From Acidobacteriota bacterium (GTDB lineage Bacteria > Acidobacteriota > Thermoanaerobaculia > Thermoanaerobaculales > Thermoanaerobaculaceae): DNA of 55,357 bases. Positions 8,264-16,183 of this stretch are shown one piece after another. Position 1 is the first letter of the stretch. Each line of letters begins with the position of its first letter. The stretch is taken from contig SCRJ01000172.1 of the NCBI GenBank assembly GCA_004298115.1, forward strand, positions 1-55,357, given 5' to 3'. The notes beneath the pieces are model-generated. The model was not told the DNA's origin, made no database searches, and saw nothing but the letters and a program-made list of their open reading frames with translations. The translations under genes were made by a program, and so were the position numbers.

Positions 8264-9105
8264 GGGCGCACCTTCAGGGAGAGGTCGAGCGCCGGGGCGG
8301 AGTGGGTGAGGGCGCCGACGGACGCGAAGTCCACGCCCGTTTCGGCGAAGCCGCGAACGTTTTCGAGGGTGACGCCGCCCGAGACCTCGAGCCGCGCGCG
8401 GCCGGCGACGAACGCGACGGCGCCGCGCACGGCCGCGAGATCCATGTTGTCGAGCATGATGTGTTCCACCTTGCAGGCCAGCGCCTCCTCGACCATCGCG
8501 AGGTCCGCGCACTCCACGACCAATGGCACGCCGGCGCCCCAGCGGTCGCGCACCCTCGACACCGCGGCGGTGATCGAGCCCGCGGCGGCGAGGTGCGTGT
8601 CCTTGAGCATGGCGGCGTCGAACAACCCCATGCGGTGGTTCGTGCCGCCGCCGCAGCGAACCGCGTGCTTCTCGAGGGCGCGCCAGCCGGGGGTCGTCTT
8701 GCGGGTGTCGAGGACCTTGCAGTCCGTCCCGGCGACCGCGTCCACGAACCGGCGGGTGAGGGTCGCGACGCCCGAGAGCCGCGTGACGAAGTTTAGGGCC
8801 GTACGCTCGGCGGCCAGCACCGCTCGCGCCGGGCCGGAAACGAGCGCCGCCTCGTCGCCCGGGCGGACGGCATCGCCGTCGCCCCGTAGCGCCTCGACCC
8901 GGCAACGTCCGTCCAGAAACGCGAACGCCGCGGCGAACGCGGGCGCTCCGGCGACGACGCCTGGCGCCTTGACCACGAGCGCCGCCGCGAGCGTCTCGTC
9001 CGGGCCGAACACCGCCGGGCCGGTCAGGTCCGGAAGGTCTTCGGCCAGGGCCGCTGCGAGCAGCGACGGGAGATGGCTGGCGTACGGCTCGACAAGCTCG
9101 TGCAC
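8260..9105 (-). CDS. nadC: Nicotinate-nucleotide pyrophosphorylase (quinolinate phosphoribosyltransferase)
   Basis: 281 aa. Converts quinolinate and PRPP to nicotinate mononucleotide in the NAD pathway. The signature block is intact: ERTALNF, DTRKTTPGWR, EKHAVRCGGG, NHRMGLFDAAMLKD, VECADL, IMLDNMD, EVSGGVTLENV, supplying the conserved Arg, Lys and His residues of the active site. GTG start at 9105, 9 nt after the upstream methyltransferase stop; a TAGAAT -10 box overlaps that stop and sits 6 nt before the GTG, so nadC may also have an internal leaderless promoter. Overlaps nadB by 4 nt. Confidence 0.96.
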   Translation of the reverse strand: MHELVEPYASHLPSLLAAALAEDLPDLTGPAVFGPDETLAAALVVKAPGVVAGAPAFAAAFAFLDGRCRVEALRGDGDAVRPGDEAALVSGPARAVLAAERTALNFVTRLSGVATLTRRFVDAVAGTDCKVLDTRKTTPGWRALEKHAVRCGGGTNHRMGLFDAAMLKDTHLAAAGSITAAVSRVRDRWGAGVPLVVECADLAMVEEALACKVEHIMLDNMDLAAVRGAVAFVAGRARLEVSGGVTLENVRGFAETGVDFASVGALTHSAPALDLSLKVRP

Positions 9106-9111
9106 GCCGTC

Positions 9112-9117
9112 ATTCTA
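9112..9117 (-). promoter_or_regulatory. -10-like TAGAAT 6 nt before nadC start
   Basis: TAGAAT on the minus strand (9117-9112); predicted +1 is the G of the GTG at 9105. It overlaps the stop codon of the upstream gene. No clear -35, so this is weaker than the hflX and HD sites. Confidence 0.35.
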
Positions 9118-10005
9118 GCGCCCCCCGTGGTCGAGCCGGGCCGCGATCGCCGCGATGTGATCCGGGCCGGCGCCGCAACATCCGCCCACCAGGCCGGCGC
9201 CGGCCGCGACCCACGTCGCGGCGGCGCGCGCGAACCCGGTCGGGGGAACGGGCTCCGCGGCCAGCCACGGCGAGTCCGCCGCGTGCCAGGCGTTGTTGGC
9301 GTACGCGACGAGCGGGAGCGCGGTCGAGGCGGCGATCCTGATCAGGGCCGGCAACATGTCCTCGACGGCGGTGCAGTTGACCCCGACCGCGACGACGCCG
9401 GGGATCCCGACGGCGGCCGCCGCGTCGCCGGGCTCCTCGCCCGAGAGCAGCATGCCGCGGCGGCAGGCGAAGCTCACGATCACGGGCAGGCCGGTTGCGA
9501 CGGCGGCGACGGCGGCGATGCGCGCTTCGCGCACCGTGTTGAACGTCTCGAGCAGGAGCGCGTCGGGCTGCGCCGCCGCCAGGCTGGCCGCGGTCGCCGC
9601 GTGCTCGCTCTCGAGCGTGGCGTCGTCCGGGACGAGATCCGGGCGGTAGCAGTCCTCCAGCGTCGTCTGCGAGGCGAGCACGAGCGCGTCGCGCCCGGCC
9701 GCGGCGGCGCCCTCGCGGGCGAGGCGCACCGCCAGCGCCGCGAGTTCGCCCGCACGGCTCTCGAGGCCGGCAGCGCGGAGCGCATACGGTGCCACGCGGA
9801 ACGTGGCGGCGGTGAGCGCGTCGGCGCCGGCCGCCGCGTAGTCGCGGTGCAGCGCTCTGACGGCCTCGGGGTCCTCGATGAGCGCGCCGGCGCCCCACAG
9901 GCGGCCGGCCGCCGCGACGCCCCGTCGCAACAGCTCGGAGCCCGTCGCGCCGTCGAGCACCCGCGGCCGTTCCACCAACCATGCCGTTGTCTCAGCTGGC
10001 GTCAT
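9115..10005 (-). CDS. Homocysteine S-methyltransferase family protein
   Basis: 296 aa, zinc-dependent methyltransferase barrel of the MmuM/BhmT/MetH-N type; likely transfers a methyl group from S-methylmethionine, betaine or a similar donor to homocysteine. Evidence: N-terminal VLDGATGSELLRRG, central ETFNTVREA, zinc ligands in VGVNCTAVEDM and GGCCGAGPDHI (one Cys plus a Cys pair). Length agrees with stand-alone MmuM (about 300). ATG at 10005 with GGAGAG 5 nt upstream. First of three genes with nadC and nadB; no obvious metabolic tie, though both concern cofactor and one-carbon supply. Donor cannot be told from sequence. Confidence 0.88.
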   Translation of the reverse strand: MTPAETTAWLVERPRVLDGATGSELLRRGVAAAGRLWGAGALIEDPEAVRALHRDYAAAGADALTAATFRVAPYALRAAGLESRAGELAALAVRLAREGAAAAGRDALVLASQTTLEDCYRPDLVPDDATLESEHAATAASLAAAQPDALLLETFNTVREARIAAVAAVATGLPVIVSFACRRGMLLSGEEPGDAAAAVGIPGVVAVGVNCTAVEDMLPALIRIAASTALPLVAYANNAWHAADSPWLAAEPVPPTGFARAAATWVAAGAGLVGGCCGAGPDHIAAIAARLDHGGR

Positions 10006-10036
10006 CGTCTCTCCATCCCGGCTTTCCGCTCCGCCG

Positions 10037-10066
10037 TTGACGCTGCCTCCACGACCCCCGTAGGAT
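10037..10066 (+). promoter_or_regulatory. Leaderless-type promoter of hflX
   Basis: TTGACG (10037-10042), 18-nt spacer, TAGGAT (10061-10066). The -10 box ends 7 nt before the ATG at 10074, so +1 is at or next to the start codon. It lies in the 68-nt divergent gap with the methyltransferase gene. Confidence 0.55.
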
Positions 10067-10073
10067 ACGGCAG

Positions 10074-11441
10074 ATGACGCCGAGCGGATCACGCCACGCG
10101 CCGCGACAGCAAGCGGGGAGCGGACACGGCCGGGACCGCGGTCCCCGGCGATCGCCGCGCCCGGAGGAGAACCCGGCGGCCGGGGAGACGGCGGCCGGGG
10201 CGGAGGCGCCGGCGGCAAGCCGCGCGCCGGCCGCCGCGAGGGGACGCGAGCGCGCGGTGCTGGTCGCGGTGGTGACGGGCAAGGCGGCGCGCATGGCGGT
10301 CGAATCCCACCTCGACGAGCTGGCCCAGCTCGTCGACACGGCCGGCGGGGTCGCGGTCGCCCGCATGGTGCAGGAGCGCAAGTCCCCCGATCCCGCGACG
10401 TTCATCGGCAAGGGGAAGGTCGCGGAGCTCGCTCAGCTCGCGGCGGAGCACGGCGCCAAGCTGGTCGTGTTCGACGACGACCTGTCCTCCTCCCAGGCCC
10501 GCCACCTCGACGAGGCGCTCCCCGCGGACGTCAAGGTCATCGACCGGGCCGGCGTCATCCTCGACATCTTCGCGCTACGGGCGCGCACCCGCGAGGCACA
10601 GATCCAGGTCGAGCTGGCGCAGCTCAACTACCAGATGTCGCGGCTCACGCGGCGCTGGGCCCACCTCTCGCGGCAGGCCGGCGGGATCGGGACCCGCGGT
10701 GTGGGGGAAACCCAGCTCGAGAGCGACCGCCGCGTGATCCGCCGCCGCCTCGGGCTGCTGGGCGAGCGTCTCGACGAGGTGGAGCGCGAGCGCGAGGTGC
10801 AGCGCAAGCGGCGCGCGCTGCTCCCGGCCGTGGCCCTGGTCGGGTACACGAACGCGGGCAAGAGCACGCTGTTCGAGAAGCTGACCGGCGCCGAGACGCT
10901 CGTCGAGGACCGGTTGTTCGCGACGCTCGACCCGCGCACCCGGCGCGCCGAGGTCGGCGACGGCCTCGCCGTGGCGGTCGCCGACACCGTCGGCTTCATC
11001 CGCAAGCTTCCCCACCACCTCGTGGCGTCGTTCCGCGCGACGCTCGCGGAGGCGGCGCTCGCGCAGGTCGTCGTGCACCTGGTGGACGGCTCCCACCCCG
11101 ACTGGCCCGACCAACTCGCCGTCGGGGAGGAGGTCCTCGAGTCGCTCGGCATCGACCCGAAGGGCTGCATCGTCGCGCTCAACAAGATCGACCGGCTGGA
11201 CGGCGGCCTGCCGCCCGCGCCGGTCGGCCGCGAGGTCGTCGCCATCTCGGCGCTGACCGGCCAGGGCCTCGACGCGCTGCGCGCGGCGATCGCCGCCGCC
11301 GTGCTGGCGCAGCCCGGCCTCGAGGTGTTGCGCTTCTCCGCCGACGGCGGGGAGGCGCTGCAGCGCGCGCTGCGCGACGAGATCGTCGTGGCCCGCCGCT
11401 ACTCGGAGGCGGGGATCGAGCTGGTCGTCCGCCGGCGCTGA
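10074..11441 (+). CDS. hflX: Ribosome-associated GTPase HflX
   Basis: 455 aa GTPase that splits stalled or hibernating 70S ribosomes. After a low-complexity basic/Ala-Pro extension of about 60 residues comes the HflX N-domain (PDPATFIGKGKVAEL, VFDDDLS, DRAGVILDIFALRA), the coiled linker with GGIGTRGVGETQLE, then the G domain: G1 GYTNAGKST, switch region DPRTRR, G3 DTVGFIRKLPHHL, G4 NKID, G5 ISALTGQG. All motifs are present. The long N-terminal tail is an addition to the usual 420-430 aa. Convergent with the carbonic anhydrase gene, 37 nt apart. Confidence 0.96.
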   Translation: MTPSGSRHAPRQQAGSGHGRDRGPRRSPRPEENPAAGETAAGAEAPAASRAPAAARGRERAVLVAVVTGKAARMAVESHLDELAQLVDTAGGVAVARMVQERKSPDPATFIGKGKVAELAQLAAEHGAKLVVFDDDLSSSQARHLDEALPADVKVIDRAGVILDIFALRARTREAQIQVELAQLNYQMSRLTRRWAHLSRQAGGIGTRGVGETQLESDRRVIRRRLGLLGERLDEVEREREVQRKRRALLPAVALVGYTNAGKSTLFEKLTGAETLVEDRLFATLDPRTRRAEVGDGLAVAVADTVGFIRKLPHHLVASFRATLAEAALAQVVVHLVDGSHPDWPDQLAVGEEVLESLGIDPKGCIVALNKIDRLDGGLPPAPVGREVVAISALTGQGLDALRAAIAAAVLAQPGLEVLRFSADGGEALQRALRDEIVVARRYSEAGIELVVRRR

Positions 11442-11478
11442 GCCGCGGCGGCGGTGCGGCGCGTTCGCGCCCGGCCGG

Positions 11479-12093
11479 TCAGGGTTCGTTGCCGGAGTCG
11501 GGGCCGCCGCGGCTGACGTGCAGGTCGCGGAGCAGGCCGTCGCGCACCGAGAACATCCAGCCGTGCAGAGTGAGCGGCTGTCCCCGCCGCCACGCCTCGC
11601 GGACGACGTCCGTTCGCGCGAGGTTCTCGATCTGCGCCGCGACGTTGAGCTCCGCCAGGCGGTCGCCGCGCGTCGCCTCGGGCAGGGAGGAGAGCATGGC
11701 GGCGTGCTCCCGCACGAGGGCGTGGACGGGTCCCAGCCACCCGGCCAGGGGGCCGCGGTCCTCGCCGGCGAGGACCGCCTTCATGCCGCCGCAGCCGGTG
11801 TGGCCGCAGACGATGACGTGCGCGACCTTCAGGCCCTCCACGGCAAAGTACAGCGCGGCGTGGCTGTTGGGGTCGTGCGCGCCGATGAGGTTGGCAACGT
11901 TGCGGTGGACGAACACCCGACCGGGCTTGAGACCGAGCACGCGGTCGGGCGTGACGCGGCTGTCGCTGCAGCCGATCCAGAAGAAGCGCGGCGCCTGCCC
12001 CCCGGCGAGGCGGTCGAAGAAGGCCGGGTCCTCGGTGCGCGTCCAGTTGGCCCACGCCCGGTTTCTCGCGAAAAGGTCCTCGAGCTCGTCCAT
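11479..12093 (-). CDS. can: Beta-class carbonic anhydrase
   Basis: 204 aa zinc enzyme interconverting CO2 and bicarbonate in the cytoplasm. Zinc ligands and the gating dyad are visible: Cys42-x-Asp44-x-Arg46 (GCSDSR), His98 and Cys101 (GHTGCGG). The N-terminal NRAWANW and FFWIGCSDSRVTP blocks match the E. coli Can/YadF clade, about 215 aa, so it is full length. It has its own sigma-70-like promoter (TTGACT-N16-TACACT) about 70 nt upstream, almost identical to that of the P1 peptidase gene at 14.9 kb. Divergent from the lyase gene. Confidence 0.95.
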   Translation of the reverse strand: MDELEDLFARNRAWANWTRTEDPAFFDRLAGGQAPRFFWIGCSDSRVTPDRVLGLKPGRVFVHRNVANLIGAHDPNSHAALYFAVEGLKVAHVIVCGHTGCGGMKAVLAGEDRGPLAGWLGPVHALVREHAAMLSSLPEATRGDRLAELNVAAQIENLARTDVVREAWRRGQPLTLHGWMFSVRDGLLRDLHVSRGGPDSGNEP

Positions 12094-12127
12094 CGCTCTC
12101 CCCCGACCGGGACCCTCACCCCGGAAG

Positions 12128-12198
12128 CCGGGGCGAGGACGTCGCCATCGTCACCCTGCGGCGAGTGTAGGGCCGCCCCGGTCGAAGTCAACGCGCCG
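12128..12198 (-). promoter_or_regulatory. can promoter module, homologous to the one at 14932-15003
   Basis: Minus strand -35 TTGACT (12191-12186), 16-nt spacer, -10 TACACT (12169-12164); predicted +1 near 12157, leader about 64 nt. The block from the GCCGGGGCGAGGACG box through the -35 aligns with the region upstream of the P1 peptidase gene. Confidence 0.65.
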
Positions 12199-12235
12199 GG
12201 ACGCCCGTCGTGAGGCCGAGTGGGCCGATCCCGTT

Positions 12236-12292
12236 CGGGCCGTCGGCCCGGGAGGCGAGACGGTTGCCGAAGCGGACGAGACGCGGTACGGT
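12236..12292 (+). promoter_or_regulatory. Promoter and palindrome before the beta-eliminating lyase
   Basis: TTGCCG (12264-12269), 17-nt spacer, TACGGT (12287-12292), +1 near 12299, 55-nt leader. Directly upstream a perfect palindrome CGGGCCG-T-CGGCCCG occupies 12236-12250, placed where an activator could bind. Confidence 0.4.
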
Positions 12293-12353
12293 CGCCGCGG
12301 CGGCGCGGCGAGGCTCGGTGAAGCCGGCGCACCCGCGGGCGAGGGGGTGAGCG

Positions 12354-13724
12354 GTGAAGACCGTCATCGAGCCGTACCGGAGCCGGGTCGTGGAGCCGAT
12401 GCGCATGACGACGCGGGAGGAACGCGAGGGGTTCATCCGCGCGGCGGGGTACAACCCGTTTCTGCTGCGGGCCGAGCAGGTCCTCATCGATCTCGTCACC
12501 GACTCGGGCGTGTCGGCGCTGTCGACGAGGCAGTGGTCGGCGATGCACGGGTCGGACGAGTCGTTCACCGGCTCGCGCAGCTTCTACCGGTTCAGCGAGG
12601 CGGTGCGCGCGCTGTTCGGACACGCGTTCGTGATCCCCGCGCACCAGGGGAGGGCGGCCGAGCACCTGCTCGCGCGCGCCGTCATCCGCCCGAACGACGT
12701 GATCTTCGCCAACACCCACTTCGCCACCACCCGCGAGAACTTCGAGGCGGCCGGGGCGGAGGTGCGCGACCTGCCGATCCCGGAGGCGCTGGACCGCACC
12801 AGCCCGCACCCGTTCAAGGGGAACATCGACCTCGACAGCCTCGAGGCGGGTCTCGCCCAGGCAGGCCGTCGGGCGCGCATGGTGGTCCTGACCGTCACCG
12901 ACAACTCCCGCGGGGGACAGCCGGTGAGCATGGCCAACGTCCGCGGCGCGCGGGAGATCTGCCGCCGCCACGGCGTGCCGCTGTGGCTCGACGCCGCACG
13001 CTTCGCCGAGAACTGCTACCTCGTCAAGGTGCGGGAGGCGGAGTTCGCGGCGCGCACGCCGCGGGAGATCGCCGGCGAGCTGTTTGCCCTCACCGACGGC
13101 GTCTTCATGAGCCTCAAGAAGGACGCCCTCGGCAACACCGGGGGGCTGATCACGCTCGACGACGAGGTGTGGGCCGAGGCGATTCGCGTCCAGCTCCTGG
13201 CCAGCGAGGGGATCCCCACGGCCGGCGGCCTCGCCGGCCGCGACCTCGAGGCGCTCGCCGCCGCGCTGGACGAGATGCTCGACGAGGACTACCTCACCTA
13301 TCGCGTCGCCTCGACAAGGCGCCTCGGCGAGCAGATCCAGGCGGCCGGCGTGCCGGTCGTCACCCCTTTCGGAGCGCACGCGGTCTACGTCGACGGGCGG
13401 GCGTTCTGCCCGCACCTCCCGGACGAGCGGCTGCCCGCGTGGTCGCTGTCGGTCGCGCTGTACGTCCACTCCGGCGTGCGCACCTGGGAGACGGGGAACG
13501 TCATGCAGGGGCGGCTGGACCCGGCCTCGGGCGCGTGGCGCTGGCCCGACCTCGACCTGATGCGTCTCGCCATCCCGCGCCGCGTGTACAGCCAGAGCCA
13601 CCTCGACTACGCCGCCGAGGCGCTCGTCGAGCTGTTCGAACGGCGCTCGTCGGTGCGGGGCCTGCGCTTCGTCTACCGGCCCGCGACGCTGGCGCAGTTC
13701 GTCGCCACGTTCGAGCCGGCGTGA
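12354..13724 (+). CDS. Tryptophanase/tyrosine phenol-lyase family PLP lyase with altered active site
   Basis: 456 aa, colinear with Citrobacter tyrosine phenol-lyase (TPL) without gaps over at least the first 130 residues. PLP features are present: HQGR (97-100), GGQPVSMAN, LDAARFAEN with the cofactor Asp, Schiff-base Lys in SLKKD, IPRRVYS Arg. Residues that define phenol chemistry are not: position 71, catalytic Tyr in TPL and TnaA, is Phe (GSDESFTGS); position 124, Thr in TPL, is Ala (HFATTR); the Arg of TPL VRSMERG is Thr (VRTWETG). It also lacks the tryptophanase-typical residues there. So the fold is certain but the reaction (beta-elimination or another PLP reaction, on which amino acid) is open. 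GTG start at 12354 with GAGGGGG about 6 nt upstream. Single gene, convergent with the P1 peptidase. Confidence 0.88.
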   Translation: MKTVIEPYRSRVVEPMRMTTREEREGFIRAAGYNPFLLRAEQVLIDLVTDSGVSALSTRQWSAMHGSDESFTGSRSFYRFSEAVRALFGHAFVIPAHQGRAAEHLLARAVIRPNDVIFANTHFATTRENFEAAGAEVRDLPIPEALDRTSPHPFKGNIDLDSLEAGLAQAGRRARMVVLTVTDNSRGGQPVSMANVRGAREICRRHGVPLWLDAARFAENCYLVKVREAEFAARTPREIAGELFALTDGVFMSLKKDALGNTGGLITLDDEVWAEAIRVQLLASEGIPTAGGLAGRDLEALAAALDEMLDEDYLTYRVASTRRLGEQIQAAGVPVVTPFGAHAVYVDGRAFCPHLPDERLPAWSLSVALYVHSGVRTWETGNVMQGRLDPASGAWRWPDLDLMRLAIPRRVYSQSHLDYAAEALVELFERRSSVRGLRFVYRPATLAQFVATFEPA

Positions 13725-13746
13725 GAGGGCCCCGGGCGCGCGCGGG

Positions 13747-14889
13747 CTACTCGGCGAGGGCGTGATGGCGGCGGAGGATCTCGAGCACCCGTTCGATCGG
13801 GAGCGCCTCGGTGGTGTGGCCCTGGAAGCCGCGGGTGGTCGTGGCGGTGAAGAGCGAGTCGAGGACCGCCTCCTCCGTCGCCTCGACGGTCGCGAGGAAG
13901 ATCGGTGAGAGGTCGTCGTCCGCCAGCACCGGGGCGCTCCTCACGCCGCGCGCGTCGTTGGCGACGCGGCACCGCGGGTTGGCGGTGAACGCGATCGCGT
14001 AGTCGCCGCTCCCGTTGGCGGCAAAGCCGCCGACGCGCGCCAGTCCCATCGGCATGCGCGCCGCGATCCGCCCGAGCTGGCGGGCGTCAACGGGCGCGTC
14101 GGTGGCGATCACGACCATGCACGAGCCGCGCTCGGGGGCGGCGAGCTCCCGCTCGAACGAGTAGCGACCCAGCTCGACGCCCACCGGGACGCCCGCGATC
14201 GTGAGCACACCGCCGAAGTTGGTCTGCACGAGGACACCGACGGTCCAACCCCCGAGGGCCGGCGGCAGCGTGCGCGAGGCGGTGCCGATGCCGCCCTTCC
14301 AGCCCAGGCATCTCGTTCCGGTGCCGGCTCCGACGCTTCCCTCGGCGACCGGGCCCGCCGCGGCGGCGGCGATCGCGGCCAGGAGCTCCTTGCGCCCCAC
14401 CGGTCGCTTGCGGATGTCGGAGAGGTAGCCGTCGTTGCACTCGCCGACCACGGGGTTGACCGACCCGACCTCGGCGTTGCCCGGCTGTGCGAGCGACCAC
14501 TCGGCAAGAGCGTCCGCCACCCTCCACGCGCTCAGGGTGCCGGTCAGCGCGATCGGCGTCTCCAGGGTGCCGAGCGTGGCGACCTGGGTCGTCCCGGTGA
14601 GCTTGCCGAAGCCGTTCCCCACGTACACCGCGGCCGGGACCTTCTCCTGGAACACGTTCCCTGGGTGGGGGAGGATCACCGTGACGCCGGTGCGGAGGTC
14701 GTCCCCGACGGCCACGGTCGCCTGGCCCACGCGAACGCCCTCGACGTCCGTGATCGCGTCGAGCGGCCCGGCCGGGAGGACCCCGGTGACGACACCCAGC
14801 TGCCGGGCCCGCGGGCGCGGCTCCGGGGCGGACGAAACGGCCGCGGCCAGCGCGACCGCTGCGACGGTCAGGACGAGCGACGGAGCCAT
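13747..14889 (-). CDS. P1 family (S58) aminopeptidase, DmpA/BapA type
   Basis: 380 aa self-processing N-terminal nucleophile hydrolase of the DmpA / beta-peptidyl aminopeptidase family. A signal peptide (MAPSLVLTVAAVALAAAVSSA) indicates export to the periplasm. Family blocks: AITDVEGVRVGQ, GVTVILPHP, VGNGFGKLTG, VNPVVGECNDGYL, GAGTGTRCLGWKGGIG, and the cleavage/nucleophile site Gly255-Ser256 in ERGSCMVVIATDAP; Ser256 would become the N-terminal nucleophile after autocleavage. Length fits the family (about 370). Its promoter is nearly the same as that of the carbonic anhydrase gene, with a perfect palindrome at the predicted +1. Natural substrates (D-, beta- or L-amino peptides) cannot be deduced. 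Confidence 0.9.
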   Translation of the reverse strand: MAPSLVLTVAAVALAAAVSSAPEPRPRARQLGVVTGVLPAGPLDAITDVEGVRVGQATVAVGDDLRTGVTVILPHPGNVFQEKVPAAVYVGNGFGKLTGTTQVATLGTLETPIALTGTLSAWRVADALAEWSLAQPGNAEVGSVNPVVGECNDGYLSDIRKRPVGRKELLAAIAAAAAGPVAEGSVGAGTGTRCLGWKGGIGTASRTLPPALGGWTVGVLVQTNFGGVLTIAGVPVGVELGRYSFERELAAPERGSCMVVIATDAPVDARQLGRIAARMPMGLARVGGFAANGSGDYAIAFTANPRCRVANDARGVRSAPVLADDDLSPIFLATVEATEEAVLDSLFTATTTRGFQGHTTEALPIERVLEILRRHHALAE

Positions 14890-14931
14890 GCGTCCTCCTC
14901 AGGAACCCCAAAGCAGAATCCGTCGCCCCGG

Positions 14932-15003
14932 GGGGCCGGGGCCAGGACGGCACGTTCGCAAACGTGCCGCGAGTGTAGAGCCGCTCCGGGTGTTGTCAAC
15001 GCG
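14932..15003 (-). promoter_or_regulatory. Promoter module of the P1 peptidase with palindromic operator
   Basis: Minus strand -35 TTGACA (14999-14994), 16-nt spacer, -10 TACACT (14977-14972), +1 near 14965. A perfect 8-bp inverted repeat GGCACGTT/AACGTGCC (14949-14968, 4-nt loop) covers the predicted +1 and could be an operator or a 5' stem-loop. Sequence around it aligns with 12128-12198. Confidence 0.65.
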
Positions 15004-15102
15004 CTCCTGATTCGGGGAATCGCCCACGGTCGCGGCCAAGGTTCCGGAAACGCCAGGGCGGGGAGGATCGCCTCCCCGCCCGGCGCAACGCGTGTTCGTT
15101 GG

Positions 15103-15981
15103 CTACCGTCCGGTCCGCTGGCCGCCGACCGGGAGGCCGGTGGCGGGGTCGCGGAGGACGAGAACGAGGCCGCTGGCCACGTCGGTGACCGTGATGGCGA
15201 CCCAGATCTCCTGGCCGTCGATGGTGACGGGGGCCGCGGTCACCGAGAGCGCGTCTCCGACCGCCGGATCGAACCCCGCCCGGATGAGGACCCAGACCGG
15301 CGAGAGCAGGAACGAGACGTCGCCCGCGCTGGTCGCGAGGACGAGCGTCGCGGCCCCGGCGCCCGCCGAGATCGACGAGGACACGACCGTGCCCGTGTAC
15401 GTCGTCATCCGGCCGAGGTCGGGCACGAGCTGGTCGCCCGTGCCGGAGCCGTAGCCGCTGCTGCGGACGACGGGCCGGACGGTCCGGGCCGTGGCGCCGC
15501 CCTGACCCATGGCCCCGTTGCCGCTGCCGCCGTTGCTGCCGGCTCCGGCGTTGGCCGACCCCGCCTGGAGACGGGGCCAGATCGGGAGGCCGTCCTCATC
15601 CCGGAGCGTGAGCGTGACGCCGGCGGTCACGTTGACGACCGCGGCCACCGCGAACCCCGTGTCGCACAGCGTGCACGGGTAGGCGGTCACGATCACCGAG
15701 TCCCCGGCCTGAGCGGTGAACCCCTGCTCCTTCAGGTACCAGAACGGGCCGAGGATGAAGGTGTGGAGCACGCCGGCGGCGTCCTCGACCTGCAGCTCGG
15801 GCATTCCCTGGCCGGGGCCGGCCACGAACTGCACCACCACGCCCTCGGTCGTCACCGTGTCCGCGGTGGCGATGAGCGGCCCGGAGCCGTCGCGGGCGCC
15901 GCGCTGGCCGTTCTGGGCGAAGCCCGAGCCTGCCACGGCGAGCGACAGGAGAACCAAACCCGCTACCTTGAACTTGTTCAT
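15103..15981 (-). CDS. Exported protein with a duplicated beta-rich domain, unknown function
   Basis: 292 aa. Signal peptide MNKFKVAGLVLLSLAVAGSGFAQ, cleavage after AQ. Two copies of one domain of about 90 residues (about 43-135 and 195-285) share the pattern GxVV...L.V....G....FLL-P-W.L...GF.....GD...VTA.P......VA..V.....G..L.LRD..G.P. They are joined by a Gly/Ser/Asn-rich linker. Only the first copy carries a Cys pair (CTLC), a possible redox or metal site. The strand-rich pattern suggests an OB-like fold (inference). Flanked upstream by about 200 nt without a gene and downstream by the P1 peptidase 213 nt away; not obviously in an operon. I do not recognise the family with certainty. Confidence 0.75.
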   Translation of the reverse strand: MNKFKVAGLVLLSLAVAGSGFAQNGQRGARDGSGPLIATADTVTTEGVVVQFVAGPGQGMPELQVEDAAGVLHTFILGPFWYLKEQGFTAQAGDSVIVTAYPCTLCDTGFAVAAVVNVTAGVTLTLRDEDGLPIWPRLQAGSANAGAGSNGGSGNGAMGQGGATARTVRPVVRSSGYGSGTGDQLVPDLGRMTTYTGTVVSSSISAGAGAATLVLATSAGDVSFLLSPVWVLIRAGFDPAVGDALSVTAAPVTIDGQEIWVAITVTDVASGLVLVLRDPATGLPVGGQRTGR

Positions 15982-16183
15982 GAAACCCCCTTTCGTTGTG
16001 CCACCCGTCGTGGGCGGCCGACCACCGGGAGTTCAAGTTCCGTGCCGGGTTCGTGCTAAAGACTTATGTCGAATGTGGACAATAGTCTACGTCGTTCTGT
16101 GTCGAGTGGGTCCGGCGTCCCGCCGTGGCCGGACGACGCGGGCGCGGGTCGTCGGATCCCGGGAGGCGGGTCAGCGTGACCCG

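Noticed and set aside
12354-13724. Naming the lyase tnaA or tpl
   Set aside because: The residues that separate and power those two enzymes are substituted (positions 71, 124 and the Arg381 equivalent), so a specific symbol would mislead.
15995-16050. Sigma-54 promoter before the exported duplicated-domain protein
   Set aside because: CGGCACGGAACTTGA has the -24 GG but GA instead of the required -12 GC, so it breaks the most conserved part of the consensus.
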